In this document: piece by piece, positions 22,901 to 35,244 of the stretch
How positions within the stretch are numbered: the stretch's first letter is position 1
How the letters are laid out: each line of letters opens with the position of its first letter
NCBI GenBank assembly: GCA_944470555.2
Contig: OX104127.1
Span: 54,468,140 to 54,532,139, forward strand
Length of the DNA stretch: 64,000 nt
Source of the DNA: Heterobilharzia americana
Taxonomy: Eukaryota > Platyhelminthes > Trematoda > Strigeidida > Schistosomatidae
Reading direction: 5' to 3'
Translations under genes and position numbers: made by a program
The notes under the pieces: generated by a model
Databases searched by the model: none
Told to the model about the DNA's origin: nothing
Seen by the model: only the letters and a program-made list of their open reading frames with translations

Positions 22901-24830
22901 GGAGTGATCGCATGATTCTGTCAGAAGCCTAAGTTTTCTGAAGAGTCTCTCACATAATTTGGCCCCCCCTGAAAAACTCGTTCCTCGGACCTGGCCTGAA
23001 GTTGTTCAAACATGTTGTCTATATGTTCAGTTGCATCTTCCCTTTCTGATCCTCGCGGTTTTGAGATTCTGACCGCGCTCTACCACACGGCGTTTTTGTT
23101 TCGTTCTTTGTGTCAGCCACTAGATTTTTTAGTGGCAGCTGTCAACATTATTAAGTGTATAGTCCTAGGTAGTCCTTATAGCTTTCTTTTTCGGCTGCTG
23201 ATGGCATGTTGGTGCTTTTGAATTCGGCGATCAGCATTGGCGATCACTGGCTGTACCATACGTCTTCCACTTCTTTCCACCAAGTTGCCGTAAGTAACAC
23301 CATTGAAAGCCCTAGCTTGGTAAGAAAATGCAGTGTAAACTACCCGTTTATTGCCTCAGTTGACTGTTTGATTGCCTCAGGCGGTCAGCAGATTGTTTTC
23401 ACAAGGCTTTCAGTTTGTGAAGCCGTGTTCTGTGGCATGATTAGTCTTGTTCACGCCAAGGAATCCTCAAAAACATCGGCTATCAGCCTTTATAGAACTT
23501 TGGAGATTATGGATGCTGGGGTGGCAGATTCGTAGTAGATTGCGGTCTTTGTACCACCCTTTATGCCCATGAAAAGAACTCCCGTCTCTGCTCTTCTGGC
23601 GTTAAGTTCCTCTTCGACGAAGTCGCCAGCATGTGGAGGAACAGCAGTTCCCCGGTGTTACTGGCCCCTACTTCCTACAACCTAGAGATTTGCCCAATTT
23701 AGGTTTTGGGAGAACTTATAAGACGTCCATACAGGCATGGACTTTCGTTGCAGTCGTAGACTGAAGAAATGATTTTCGCCAGGAGGGCTGTGGATACTTC
23801 TGATCGCCGCTGGATTGTTAATCATACTGTTAGCTCCAAGGCCTGGAACTCATCTCAAACTCTTACGAGGCTGACACTCCTACGTTCTGAGGGTGCACTG
23901 GTTTTTCAAGCTACCTCGCAACCTTCTTTGCTGGTTGCTTTGATATTGATACCTGTCACCTTGCTTCCTACTTTTGCACAGAGCGCGCTTTATGGCAAGC
24001 AATGGTTAGGTTTTAGTGGGTTGACCCTCACTTAAACTGAGTCTGCGCTTTTGCTCCTATCATTAGGTCATTCGCAAGCCAAATCCATGATGATGCTTAC
24101 TTTTTCATTTACACGTATAGCCTCCTGGGGAGTGCACTTGATCACTTACCGCTACCCGTCTGCGAGGGAACCTTTAGCCTTGTAGCTGCAGTGCATTGAG
24201 CAGGTCCCCACGCCGCAACAAAGGAAGAAATTCGAACCATCAACGGATGGTTGCTTTTTAGTTGCCACGAAAGGTTGTTACCTCTTGATTACTTCGACTG
24301 AGTGGTGAGAGACATTTGAGTTCTACTTGTAGGCCGTCATTCGTCACCACACAATGGAGCCACTTTGACAAGTCACCTGCGGCCCATCAGGCGAGTAAAG
24401 ACTTTCTCGGTTAGCCCCACCAATTGAGGGGTTGATGTGTGTCTGTGACCTGATGACCCACTCGTTTTTGCCACCCGTCACTAAGTTCGGCAAAGGTGCA
24501 ATAAGATCCTCCATAGATGCCACTTTTGCAAGTTATCAGAACAAAAACCCCCAGCACTTTAGTAGACGTTTCTTAATAGTCTGGATTACTTGCTCGAGGC
24601 TGACATATTATCCTCTGGCAAGCGTTCCGTACATTTAAGGGTATAAAAGCACCCTGTTTGCTCTTTATTTGAGTTGCTTTGGCTTCGAAATGGAAGTTTG
24701 CACGTAGGGAATTACTAGCTCCAACTGTGAGGTAACTATTTTTGCGGGATGGAATCACTTAGGTCATGTGCGGCATCCAAAATATCTGGCGACAACTAAG
24801 ATACCGTTATTCATTGCATACAAGGGATGT
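22900..24830. other. Unassigned, higher-GC region upstream of the Penelope-like element
   Basis: Minus-strand translations give long quasi-open stretches with few stops (for example 24035-23640), suggesting former coding sequence of an element, possibly the N-terminal part of the Penelope-like polyprotein. No recognised motif supports a specific call. Confidence 0.35.
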
Positions 24831-27280
24831 GTCTAGAGAAAGAACGTCATTGCTTTGCAGAATTGTTGTTCAGCATACTGAAGCGAGCTCAGTTCGAAGT
24901 TAGGAAGTATTCGGCTATTGTTTGAATCTCCGAATATTCTTGTGGGTGGGGCTGGCAGTACAGTCATAACATTGGGTTGTGTGCGTTCGTCATATAGTTT
25001 TGATGGCATGGTGCACACTAACAAATGCGACTGCCAGGGTTCCATATGGATGCAGGACTGGTTAGGTAGACCTGAAAAATGTCTGCGTAGGGAAAGGGGA
25101 TCACTCTGTGAATGGTGTTGCAACCAGCAGGTCTAACAGGCTGAAAGTAATTGTTTCAGGGACGACAAAGTTGTTTCTGTGCCATTGGCTTTGGCGGTAA
25201 ACCCGAATTAGGAGTTTTGGGTTTACATCTCCAAAACATGGCGCCTGAGGCTGTGCATTGCCGGTACACCTGGGGGTCATCATCATGTGTGAGGGGTTTA
25301 GGAGGGTTGAAGGCTAATCAGCGTAATCTCATCTGGGGGATGCAGGTTTCGTCGGTAAATTCAGGAGGATCAGTTGTTTAGGATTTTGTTCTAGGGCGAA
25401 CTTGACAGACGCAAAGACCAATCACTAATTATTCGAACTTGTTATATACCCACGAATACGAGACCAAGGAAGAACACGATAGCGTAGTCGGATGGAATAG
25501 TATATTTGGATGGTTATGCCAAAATAACGATGCGTTCCAACTAACTGGCTAGAGAGTCGAATACGAGCAATGCAACGTAACACGACAGCGTGCCAAATGG
25601 CGAGGATGCTTGACCGGGTGCCTTCAGCTTAGCGAGTCCAGTTAAACTATCAAGGTCAGCATCAATGTCGAAGTCGTCAAACCCTAGGCTATTGATTTTG
25701 GGGAAGTGTGTGACGCTACAGTTGCATACCGGATACACCATTACCGTTGCCACCCATATCAACATCATCTGCATTAAATCTGCATAACCGACAGAGATCT
25801 CACCTACAGTTTCGGTAGTTACTACCATGTTGGCGGATGAAACGATAGCAGCAGTTGTATTTGCAACAATATGCCCGGTCAGCACTTTTTGATCTACATT
25901 TACAATGTTGCCCGGCTCGATAAGCTGACTCCCAGGTGCCAGTGTGCCTTGGATGGCCGTTGGTTTGGATGAAGTTTCCAGGGGGACTTCATGAGGTTTC
26001 GAACGGCCTGCCCTTCGTTGGTAGGGGGCAAGATCTGGAAGTGCCCTAACATTCTCATAGAATTTTAAGAGTTAAAAATTTCTGCGAACCACAGAAGTTT
26101 CTCACATTAGGAAGTGAGTTGAGCTGGAATAACGTTAGACAGGGGAATCTACTGGTCCCCTTTCCAAGACGTCGGTTTGTGCAAACAGGTTCATGCAAAC
26201 CAAAGGCTTGGAGGAGGCCATTTAAACATGTTGACGAAAACTATCGGGGACATTGTGGACGATCAGGTTGTGCAACGAAGTTGGTAGTTTGCTGGCTGCA
26301 GTGGCCACAAAGTTCACCAATGTTTCACGCTTGATAAGACCATTAGCCGATAGGTCTGCTGTGGGGTTCAGCAAACAAATCAGAGATGTGAGACAATCTA
26401 GCTTACGCTGCAGGTCGCAAGTGCATCACCGTTGTCCATGATATTACGCCTGTTTGCAATGATACCATTGTTTACGTCAGCCATGACGTCTGACAGATCG
26501 GCAGAGGGACCGTTAGTAAATAAACTACTTTCGGACCCTAGTGATGGATTCGAAACTTTTGATCTCAGCTTTATGGATCGGCCTATTTACGGCAACGATA
26601 ACATTGCTCGTGTTAAGGATACAAATACGGACATCAAACAACCACATAAAAGTATTGTTTGACAGTAAAACGGCAAGATTAGAAACCTAGCCGCAACATG
26701 GATTAAAGTTATTAGTTGTCTTTTAACCTCGGCTTCAGGAGTAAACTGGTATATAAAGTAGCTAAGTGCTACTGCTTCCCGTCAAATATGGAAGTACACT
26801 AAAGTCCAGCATAACATTCCAAAATTAGCGTGGCAATGAAAACCAGAGATATGCCATCAACAGTTGCGAAGACGATGATGGCAACAGTTAGCAGATGACA
26901 TATATGTGTAGATGCCCCAATTTGCAGGTGGAAATTCTAACTAGGTCGTAGCCATATCCCCAAAATCCAAAAGCACGGGGAAAATTATGTCCACCGCCAC
27001 GTCTGAACTCTGAAGTGTGGTAATCTGCGAGTCAACCGTCTGGAAAGAATAAGCGGGGCAAATGAGAGACAGATTCTGTCCGCACCAGAAACTCAGTGGA
27101 TATCCGAAGCGAAGTGAGGAATATGGTCCAGAAGACGTAGTTTACTCAAAGGACATATGTCCATGGAAATGTGTGGGGCAAAAATTCAGGGTTTGCAGTC
27201 AGTGAGTGTGATGAAATGACGACCTTACACAAGGTGACAAAAATGTTTAGCCGAGGTAAGTGATTCCCAGCTAAAAGTGC
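24830..27280. other. Unassigned, between Penelope-like and gypsy relics
   Basis: Several frames of 60-115 codons lie here, the longest on the minus strand at 25541-25885. I looked for a retroviral-type integrase (zinc HHCC and DDE blocks) downstream of the gypsy RNase H and did not find convincing motifs. The region may be a very decayed part of the gypsy element or other repeats. Confidence 0.35.
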
Positions 27281-27289
27281 TGCACCTCA

Positions 27290-28990
27290 CTTCACGTATC
27301 GATGGCTTCCGAGAGAAGAAAGGAAGTGGAATTTAAATGTTGTTGAAACTGCAATACATCTGCAATAGCCATGTAAGAAACATCGATAGCAGTGTTGAGA
27401 GGAAGGTTTGCGTTTACGGCGCTTTTGACTTTTTGAAAAGTTCCCACTGCTTCGGGCTTTATGTTTGAGGAGTTGCACTTACCCTAGGCAGGTTGGTTAG
27501 TGCCTTCGGAGTGTGAGCACACTAAGGAACAAAGCTGCTGTGGTGAGTGACCGTCTCAAGCAACGTACGTGGCGCCCTAATGGATAGTGGCACCGGAGGA
27601 TCCTAAAAACACTTTACCTTTCCAGATAGCGCGCGAACGCCATGCTCATCAGCAACGCGATTAAGAAAAGTCAGTGAACGAGTACCAAGCTGAAACTCGG
27701 CTAGATAAATAGTAACTGAATGTTTAGAAAGCTTTGGAAGGACTATCTGTGAGCGAATGCGATGAGCGTTCTCGTCAGCACTCGAGATTTGGGAATCGTC
27801 TAAGTAGGCATGGGTAAAATCTAGGCGGCACAAGAAGACGTGGATGAAGCGCTAGAAGGTTTCTGCACCGTCTCATGGTCCAAAAGGTGTCTGGAAGAAT
27901 TCGAAAAGGCCGAATGGTGTGATTACTACTATCTTCGGGACACCATCCGAACGAACGAGCACCTGATGATAGGCGTATATCATGTCAGGTTTGCTGAAGG
28001 CAACAACGCCTTTCATGCCAGCACTCAACTTACATATGCGACGCACTAAGCAACGATCTCTGGTCAGTTTAGCATCAAGCCGTCGGTAGTCGCGGCAAGG
28101 ATAACAGTTAAAGCCTATTTCCTTCAGGACTGTATACACATGAGGAGGCCACTGGTTGTTGGCCGGTCTAATAGTCCCTGGTTCCAGCATTGGTTTGGCC
28201 TATGGTTTGTTTCAAGATATATACGTGGCATGTGACGCTAGACGTTTGACTTCATGAAATGTAAGCCAGATATTGGCTTGAAAATGTCGGGAAATGACTG
28301 GAAGATGGAAGCATATGAATGGAGAATGTCAGGGCTGGGAAAAACTGGGCGGATAGGAGGAATATCGGTGATAACACAAAATTGTGTCGTTGAACCGAGT
28401 TTACTTGCGATTATCTGCATCCGCCTGATACTGCTGTGAGAAATCCATACAGATTATATCGGTGATCGTTTCAAAGATAATGAAAGACCAACGAAATGAA
28501 CGGCTCAGTCTAAGGTCAAGGCAGAGCTATTTGCCACAGCATATTGCTATGTGGGAAACTCTGGCAGTACAAAGTTGCAGAGAAGTCGCTCTTCAACTGC
28601 TGATGGAATTATACCAGCCACTGCACAGTGTCTATCAAGAAGCAGGCCTCGGAACAACAGCCAGTCACATAGAGGGTGTGACAGTCTCGGGTTTAGCCAG
28701 AGACGCTAGTCCCCACCTCGTTTTGGCTTATACGCTTTTCAGACAATTGCGGTGAAAAACACGCGGTTCGCCGCGCCTTTCTGTACTTGAGCGGCGGCGT
28801 CTATGAAAGCAGCAAACTCCAGGTCGCAGACTTCTTGATTCCCATCCCAAACAACGATTTCTGGCACATCTTGAAGGTGATCGACAGGCACGATTGCTTG
28901 ATGATCGACGTTGTTTCACCTCTTTAAGGATGCTGCAGAGCTCTTCATACGGTTTTGTACTATGGACTACTGGGTCAGAACTGTTGGAGT
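27290..28990 (-). mobile_element. Ty3/gypsy LTR retrotransposon relic: gag end, protease, RT, RNase H
   Basis: Order on the minus strand: a gag-tail-like PGVCCFHRRRR block (about 28810), a protease-end-like RSFRWSFIIFETITDIICMD (about 28530), then a SYASIFQSFPDIFKP linker. RT follows: IRPANNQWPPHVYTVLKEIG, PCRDYRRLDAKLTRDRC, VVAFSKPDMIYAYHQVLV (catalytic Asp kept) and TPFGLFEFFQTPFG in the 28190-27873 frame. Then comes CRLDFTHAYLDDSQISSADE with the YLDD intact (about 27806-27795) and the TFLNRVADEHGVRALSGKVK connection block. Around 27430-27050 an RNase H-like stretch ends in HWVSGADRI. No long terminal repeats were identified. Schistosome gypsy-like elements (Boudicca, Saci-2 and Saci-3) have this order. 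It is a dead copy with several frame breaks. Confidence 0.8.
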
Positions 28991-29124
28991 AATTATGTGT
29001 ATGATAATGACAAAAACATTTTTTATTCTCGTGCAATGGACTTAACATGGGAGACATCAGCTTACAGGCAGCGTCAAGTTGATAATTCGTGAAGGTTTAC
29101 AAAATGGTGTGTGGCATTAAATAA

Positions 29125-29127
<3 letters not shown>

Positions 29128-29162
<35 letters not shown>

Positions 29163-29176
29163 TATATACATATATG
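29128..29176. repeat. (TA)n microsatellite
   Basis: An AT/TA run of about 32 bp at 29128-29159 continues imperfectly as CGTATATACATATATG. Confidence 0.9.
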
Positions 29177-29179
29177 ATT

Positions 29180-32090
29180 ATACAGGCACATACCACTTTC
29201 ACAGTTATGGACAAAGTTACTTGTAAGGTACATGCTGATTAAGGGGAGGTAATTTTAATTACCTGAATGTTTGTATTGCTTGTTAATAAAATGTAGGTTG
29301 TCAACAGAATAAATATGCACGAATCGATGCTATGGAAAACTGTAATTATTGCCTTGCGTTTACAATAGGACCAGGGCTTGCATTCTAGTATTACAAGGGT
29401 TACCCGGAGAAAAATATAACTCGAAGCCAACGATTTTGTCATTGTGTTTGTCATGTTTATCTTATCATCGGTGATGAGTAGCCTGTACACGAACGCATAC
29501 GTGTGGTTTGTTGTTTACCGTTCTTTAGTGAGTGCAGAACTATGGATTACATTCAACCTTGTGCCATTTGTCGCCAGAGATTAATAGCCTTACTGAATGT
29601 TACAAATGAGGGCTGAACATTTGACTTTTTCGAATCCCACACAAAAATATGGTAAACGTTTTTTACCGCGTCAGGTAGGCCAGGAGTTTTGCCCGGCTGG
29701 TAAGTATGGCACATTCTTGTTCGCTTTCTCAACTAATCCCAGGTCTTGACAGTTATAAAGTTTCCGTTCGAACAACATTCGTTTCTCCACGCTGTATTCG
29801 GCTGTTGTGAGTGGGGTGGCAATATTAGACCCACGGTGGACAATTTCATTTCACTGATAACCGGGGCAATTTCCTAAGCTCAAGGATTTGCCCACAATGA
29901 GAATACAGGTAAATCAAGCTAAGAAACCAAATATAAAAACAATATAGTAGTTGCTATGATGGTATCCTATCAGAACAGTGCACCAAGTGGCTACTGGCAG
30001 GCTTCTTTTGAAATTAGTCTTCCACTGGAAAATGTGCCTTACAGCACGCTTGGATGGAGAATCTCATCACAGCTCACCCAGTCAGATAGGCTAGGAACAG
30101 TTATTAAGTGTAAAACCTGACTTATGCAGAAAGCGTAACAAAAATTTCAGTAGAAAAGTCTGTAGTCAGTTAGGTATTTTCAGTAACATGGTTTTTCGGA
30201 GACAGTGATTTTGGTCCTTTATACTTCAAACTTAGTCTCAGCAACGATGTTGGAGCCTGTAGAGTAAAGCCGCCAGGCAGATTGCCGATGTTTAGAAAGG
30301 AGTAATGTTTTCCCTAAAATTTCCAAAAGCAACCCATCAGAGTCGATCGTCAGTGGCTGCAAACGAAACAGAACACTGGAGGTGCAAGCCGCGGTAGGTT
30401 CTCATGAGAACAACACACGATGACATTGGAGATGGTCCTTAGATCCACAGCTTAGGAATCAATCTCTCAGATATTATGGCAATATACAGGACAACCGATC
30501 CAGTGGGAAAAACGTTCATTGTAGTTTAAGGGTTTTTGGAAACTAATTTCCATAGCCTGCAGAAAAAGTGGGTTGAACAATTGTATCACTTCATATAGCT
30601 TACCAGAGATGTACTAAGGGTACTACTAAACTCGATAACTACCCAGTCTAACCCTCGAATGTCCCACTGATGTCTTCACTCAATCTATGTTCTAGCTTGT
30701 TTTATACTCAGTTTTCTAAACCTCAGCTGCTAAAAAAATTAGTCTTATCTAATTTCATTTATATGAAAAGTTTCATTTATCGCTCGGCCCTAATTACGCT
30801 GTTCGGCTTTAGGTGCTTATAAAGATAGGACACAAAAGAACACTCGTAATATTCACAAAAGTTCACAGCTTCTTAGTCAGCCGAATTCACGAACAACACT
30901 CTTCACACCAAAGCAAGAATGCAAGAAGAACTTCGTTGTTCATTGAAGAGGCAAAGCCGAACAACAGTATTGGAGCTCCAGAGATTGAATGAGAGGGTTC
31001 AGAAACCAACGGATTCCTATGCTTGCATTATTGATGCTGATTGTTCTATTTGTTCGCCCGGACATTGGGATTCAGGTACTAACTGTTTAATGAACTTGAA
31101 CGTATGAGCCGGCCAAGCTGGAACCTATTCACACATTCTATTTTGCACTATTCGTAATAATTCAGTTTCAATGTTGTTTAGACGCACCAACAAAGACGAT
31201 AAGGTAGAGGTCATCTAAAGGTTGTTGACTAGTTTCTAAGCGCGGTGTCCAACTAGACGCGAGAGATCAAAAACTACTAGTTTTCTACGCTCGCACTATC
31301 AATATTGGATATTGGATATTGGAACCGGTTAGTTCCATTTTTGCGTTTCACCCATTTTTGTCCCCTGAATTATTCGGTCCACTCGAGCCACTGAATTATT
31401 TCTTGTTTTGAGTTTTACAACACTCATATTGAGGTGGGGCGATCTATCTTGCCATTTAATTTTGCAACTCAAAATATGTTGAGTAACTACTCAACCTAGG
31501 TTCATGATAAGTATGAATTCAGTGATGAAGGTGAATTAAAATTATTTGTGATACCTTCATCACTGTATTTTTCAGGAACCCTTGGATGTGCCGCGAATAT
31601 TCACTCGCCATCATCTTCAAATTGTTTCTCCTATATTCGTTTGTCGACTTTACCATTGTTTTTTTTTATCCATTTGTTCGTTTCATGCTACTGTAAAGTA
31701 TGGCAAGCTGAACGGATGAACTTGTGTGCGAGGTTCTATGTTGATTTTATTTGTCTGTCTGTCATATCAACTCTGAAAGGTGTTTATTGTCGCCTTTATT
31801 TATCTGTTATTTCATCCCATGCACCCTTATCTATCTCAGTGTAATTTCTTCTATTTTCTGGCGCTTGTGAGATGTGGCAACCTAAACTGGTACGCTTCTC
31901 TGAAACGTCTTACTTATGGACTCTAAGCACTGGGATGAGTTGCTGTGCCGTAGTGTTTCACGCATACTGTTTGTTTGCGGTCCAAGAGTGTCGCATTTAA
32001 ATTACCAAGTTGCTATTGAAGTTATTTCTGAGGTCCTTATCAAGTATGGGGATAAAACGTATACGACAAAATATGAAAGTCCTAAGAATA
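29180..32090. other. Long stretch without a supported gene
   Basis: About 2.9 kb of AT-rich sequence. Frames at 30919-31107, 31548-31844 and 31916-32164 (plus) were inspected and show no domain. The last few hundred bases probably grade into the 5' part of the family E fragment that is recognisable from about 32.1 kb. Confidence 0.4.
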
Positions 32091-32099
32091 CTGAACCAC

Positions 32100-33110
32100 T
32101 ATCGGCCAACTATATAATTTTCGTCGGTGCGAACTCCAGATATAAAGGGAGAGACACTGTCTGACATGGTGCTCATCGACCTTAACGTAAGACGGTAGAC
32201 TACATTGTTATGCCAACGCTGAAGAAGGTTGAGGGAAGAATGCTGATCCTTCTGTGATACATTTGGACAGTGATCACGCTTTGGGTTGAGCACCCTTATG
32301 TCTGCACCTAAATAAACGTAGGAAAAATATAACAACAAGATTATTCGAGGTGCATCTCGACAATGAATTTTTCAGCAGAAAACTAGCTAATCAATTATCG
32401 AAACACAATGAAATCATTCATTCGAAAGAATCCTGGTGCCATCTCTAGTGTACTATAAAATAGTGTTAAAGACCGGAAGTGCCTTTCGGAAAGATGTGAG
32501 AAAGGGTTAGTGGATCTTAACAGCTTCTCCAGAAATCACGGATGCACGTAAACGCACTCGTGAAGGCTCCGAGTACAATGAAGAAGGGAAGAAAACGAAA
32601 TTTAGACCGATAAAAAGCCAACGCAATGATGGCGAGCAGTGGTTGGTAGCCGAAGTCTGGAAAGATGGAAAAGGTAGCGGTGACAGGTAACATAGACAGT
32701 TATTTAAACTTATCAAGGCAATTCTGGAGAAAAAACCAGTAGTTAGCGAGACTATAGGTGGAAAGAATGGCTCTACGATTCTTTTGCATATCACGCGACT
32801 AAAATGACAGGTGAAACACTTATAGTATTAGTTTGACTGGCCTCCAGCAAATCTGACTGCTCGTTATCTAGTCGAATCCTAACTGGAACATTAAGATTGA
32901 GACACCAACTTTTACCGAAGGTTGTAAGTAACCTGAGACGAGAAAGAGCAGAACATCATGATGGAGAGTGAGTGAGAATTATTGGAGTATGAGAATCAGA
33001 TATGATCTCGTTTGATTGATCTCAATCACCAATTGTCCCATTCCTCGACAAATCCTCTTGGAATAACTACAAGGGTACTAGTCTGACAAATATTGTTCAG
33101 GATTTCAGGT
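32100..33110 (+). mobile_element. Family E retrotransposon fragment (endonuclease end to RT start)
   Basis: The plus strand shows a SRYKGRxxxxH block like HFRYKERHCLTW of the 9-kb copy, then LDSDHAL (about 32267-32285), a DNEFFSRKLANQLSKHNEII block and an SKESWCHL block. It ends with SWNNYKGTSLTNIVQDF (about 33055-33105), the 'NYRGISL.NI.SKI' RT block. Similarity stops abruptly at about 33110, where a family R fragment begins in the opposite orientation. Confidence 0.7.
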
Positions 33111-33111
33111 T

Positions 33112-33694
33112 CTGTAATTATCAGTAGACACTTGTTGATGAATATCTGTAGTTTATTGGAAATCCCTTTCGTAACGCGCCAAGTCTCTGAACCATACAGA
33201 AGCACTGACTTGACGTTGGTGTTGAAAATCCGCATCTTGTTCCGCATGCTGAGTGCAGAAGATCTTTACACTGGTTTCAGGCTAATGAACACCTGTCTTG
33301 CTTTTCCGATTCTGACTTTGACATCGTCGTCTGTGCCTGTGTTGCCTGTAGTTGAAACAGTGCTTCCTAGATAGGTGAAGGAGGTTACTTCCTTTAAGTT
33401 TCTCCCGTTCATGGTGATTGGAGTTTGTTGTTGTTGGAGTTGTTGGTGCAGTAACTTCATCACTTCTGTCTTTTCTACATTCACTTAGAGTCTCGTCTTC
33501 GCTGCCCTGCCTCTTCTGTCAACTTGTTAGTTTTCGTCTGTAGATCTTCAAGTTTGTGTGACATCAGGCACAGGTCATCACTGACGAAATCCAGATCTTC
33601 TAGGTTCTTTCCCGCAATCCAGCTAGCGTATCCCCCGTCTTCTCACAGCTCCCCACTGTTTATTACATGATCCAGTCGACTACAATCAAGAATA
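33112..33694 (-). mobile_element. Family R (RTE-like) fragment, copy R2, abutting GT-A
   Basis: The minus strand encodes MNVEKTEVMKLLHQQLQQQQ, VTSFTYLGSTVSTTGNTGTD, NKMRIFNTNVKSVLLYGSET and WRVTKGISNKLQIFINKCLL. It keeps the NVKSVLLYGSETW block without the 5-bp duplication seen in R1, R3 and R6, so it is closest to the coding ancestor there. Both ends are truncated. Its 5' side at about 33694 lies about 80 bp upstream of the GT-A start codon. Confidence 0.85.
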
Positions 33695-33747
33695 GGCAGC
33701 ATTCTTTTTATTGTTCATTATTATCATATTCATTATTGTAATATACT

Positions 33748-33774
33748 TTTGTTTTTTCTTTTCTTTTCTTCTAG
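33748..33774 (+). promoter_or_regulatory. Candidate 3' splice site just before GT-A start
   Basis: A T-rich tract with C residues (TTTTGTTTTTTCTTTTCTTT then TCTTCTAG) ends in AG at 33774, three bases before the ATG at 33777. It looks like a polypyrimidine tract and acceptor, for either a 5'-UTR intron or spliced-leader trans-splicing, which flatworms use. There is no transcript evidence in the sequence itself. Confidence 0.5.
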
Positions 33775-33776
33775 AC

Positions 33777-34834
33777 ATGTATAGAAGACAATTTTTTAAT
33801 AAACGATATATTGATTTGATTGTTTTTCTCTTCTTATTCATATTTCTTATATTCTTCTTCTCTTATTTAGTATATCTTAATCAAGGTATAAGTCTGAATG
33901 ATTTTCAACATCCTTTAGATGTTGACCTATATACAATATATGAAAATGAATATAAAACTTCATTGAATAAAACATTAATAATTAGTCCAATTAATCCAAC
34001 ATATTTTCATTTAATTCTTTATCCAAAATATTCTTGTAAATTATTTCATCAATTTAATATATCACCAGAATTGGTTATCTTTGTTAAATCTTCATTGTCT
34101 AACTTTCAATCACGTGATAATATTCGTAAATCATGGGGTAATCCAAATTGTTTTCGTTATTATGGTATACATAGTAGAACATTATTTATTCTTGGTCGAT
34201 CTAATTCTATTCATTGGAAATATTCTAATGTAGAAAAGTTAGTTATAGAAGAACACTTAAAATATGATGATATTGTACAATATGATTTTATTGAAAATTA
34301 TCATAATGTTACATATAAACTTATAAGTACATTGAATTTTGCTATTACTCAATGTATTACTACACGTTATCTCCTTTTAATTGATGATGATTTTATGATG
34401 AATCCATCGAATTTATATTCAACATTATCACAAATTACTGAAACTAATTATCCAACTTATATAGCTGGTGATGTACTTCGTCTACCTATACCTGTACGAT
34501 TATTTTTAGTAAATGGTTTATCTCTTATACAGATTATCCATATAATGTATATCCACCATATCCATCTGGTGGGACTATTCTACTCAGTATGCCTATTGCA
34601 CAACTTTTATCTATTGGTTTAAGATATACTAAATTATTACCTTTTGAAGATGTTGTCATCGGTCTTGTATTATATAAACTAGGTATTAGTCCTATTCATT
34701 TGGATGGTGTTTTTTCAGTTCGTTATTCAAATGGTCATATTGATAAAATGATTAGTATTCATGGATTTCGAGATAATTCTCTCTTTTTATTAGGTTGGAA
34801 TAAACTTGGTTTACAAGATATTTGTAAAGCATAA
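33777..34834 (+). CDS. GT31 beta-1,3-galactosyltransferase-like gene GT-A, one frameshift (possible pseudogene)
   Basis: This would encode a Golgi type II membrane glycosyltransferase of family GT31, which adds galactose or N-acetylglucosamine in beta-1,3 linkage using UDP-sugars. I prefer the ATG at 33777 because it follows a splice-acceptor-like tract; an in-frame ATG at 33711 only adds a hydrophobic leader. A short basic tail (MYRRQFFNKR) is followed by a long hydrophobic anchor. The motifs are SRDNIRKSWGN, DDIVQYDFIENYHNVTYK, the LLLIDDDF metal-binding DxD, YPPYPSGGTILLS and the FEDVVIGLVLYKLGISP block carrying the acidic EDV residue. The frame breaks after PVRLF: one base appears missing in the T run 34503-34507, and the second part (read from about 34509) is open to the stop at 34832-34834. 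Potential N-glycosylation sites are visible. It is a clear paralogue of GT-B (56.2-57.4 kb). It could be a very young pseudogene, a length polymorphism or an assembly error. Confidence 0.8.
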
Positions 34835-34949
34835 TTTATTGAATTTCATAATCTTTGTTTATTCACTTTTTATAGTTTTGTACAGTTGTAAATGTTTTTA
34901 CAAAGAAATAGCTCATCTTCATTTTATTTACTATCCTAAAGTGGATGTT

Positions 34950-35110
34950 TACAATGAGTACAGTTGTCACACCTATTGTATGAAAAGCTAAAGATGCTAC
35001 CTCGTTCCCCAAACCTTGATGGGTGGAGCGGGGCTTAAACCTGTGACCTAGTCGTTGATACACTTCACTCTAAACTACTGAGCCATAGATTCAGTGTTGT
35101 GTTACAGCTG
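34950..35110 (-). repeat. tRNA-like SINE fragment, family T
   Basis: On the minus strand an A-box-like TATGGCTCAGTAGTTTAGAG is followed by a B-box-like AGGTTTAAGCCCC. The flank GTTGTCACACCTATTGTATG corresponds to the copies at 5.85 kb and 11.0 kb. It lies just downstream of GT-A. Confidence 0.6.
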
Positions 35111-35244
35111 ACTACCTTTTTGTATACTTCCAACATTAACTATCATTTAAGTTTAAACGTATTGTTGTTTTGCTTTTTTAAAATATGATTAAGCTAGTAG
35201 CTTATCGGATGTTGACAGCAGACTGAATAATAACGTAAACTGAT

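Noticed and set aside
25541..25885. Minus-strand frame of 114 codons as a host gene exon
   Set aside because: No motif, no splice-site evidence, and the surroundings are transposon debris; left as unassigned.
31548..32164. Plus-strand frames of 98 and 82 codons as host genes
   Set aside because: The second runs into the recognisable family E endonuclease fragment, and the first has no domain; probably element leader or chance frames.
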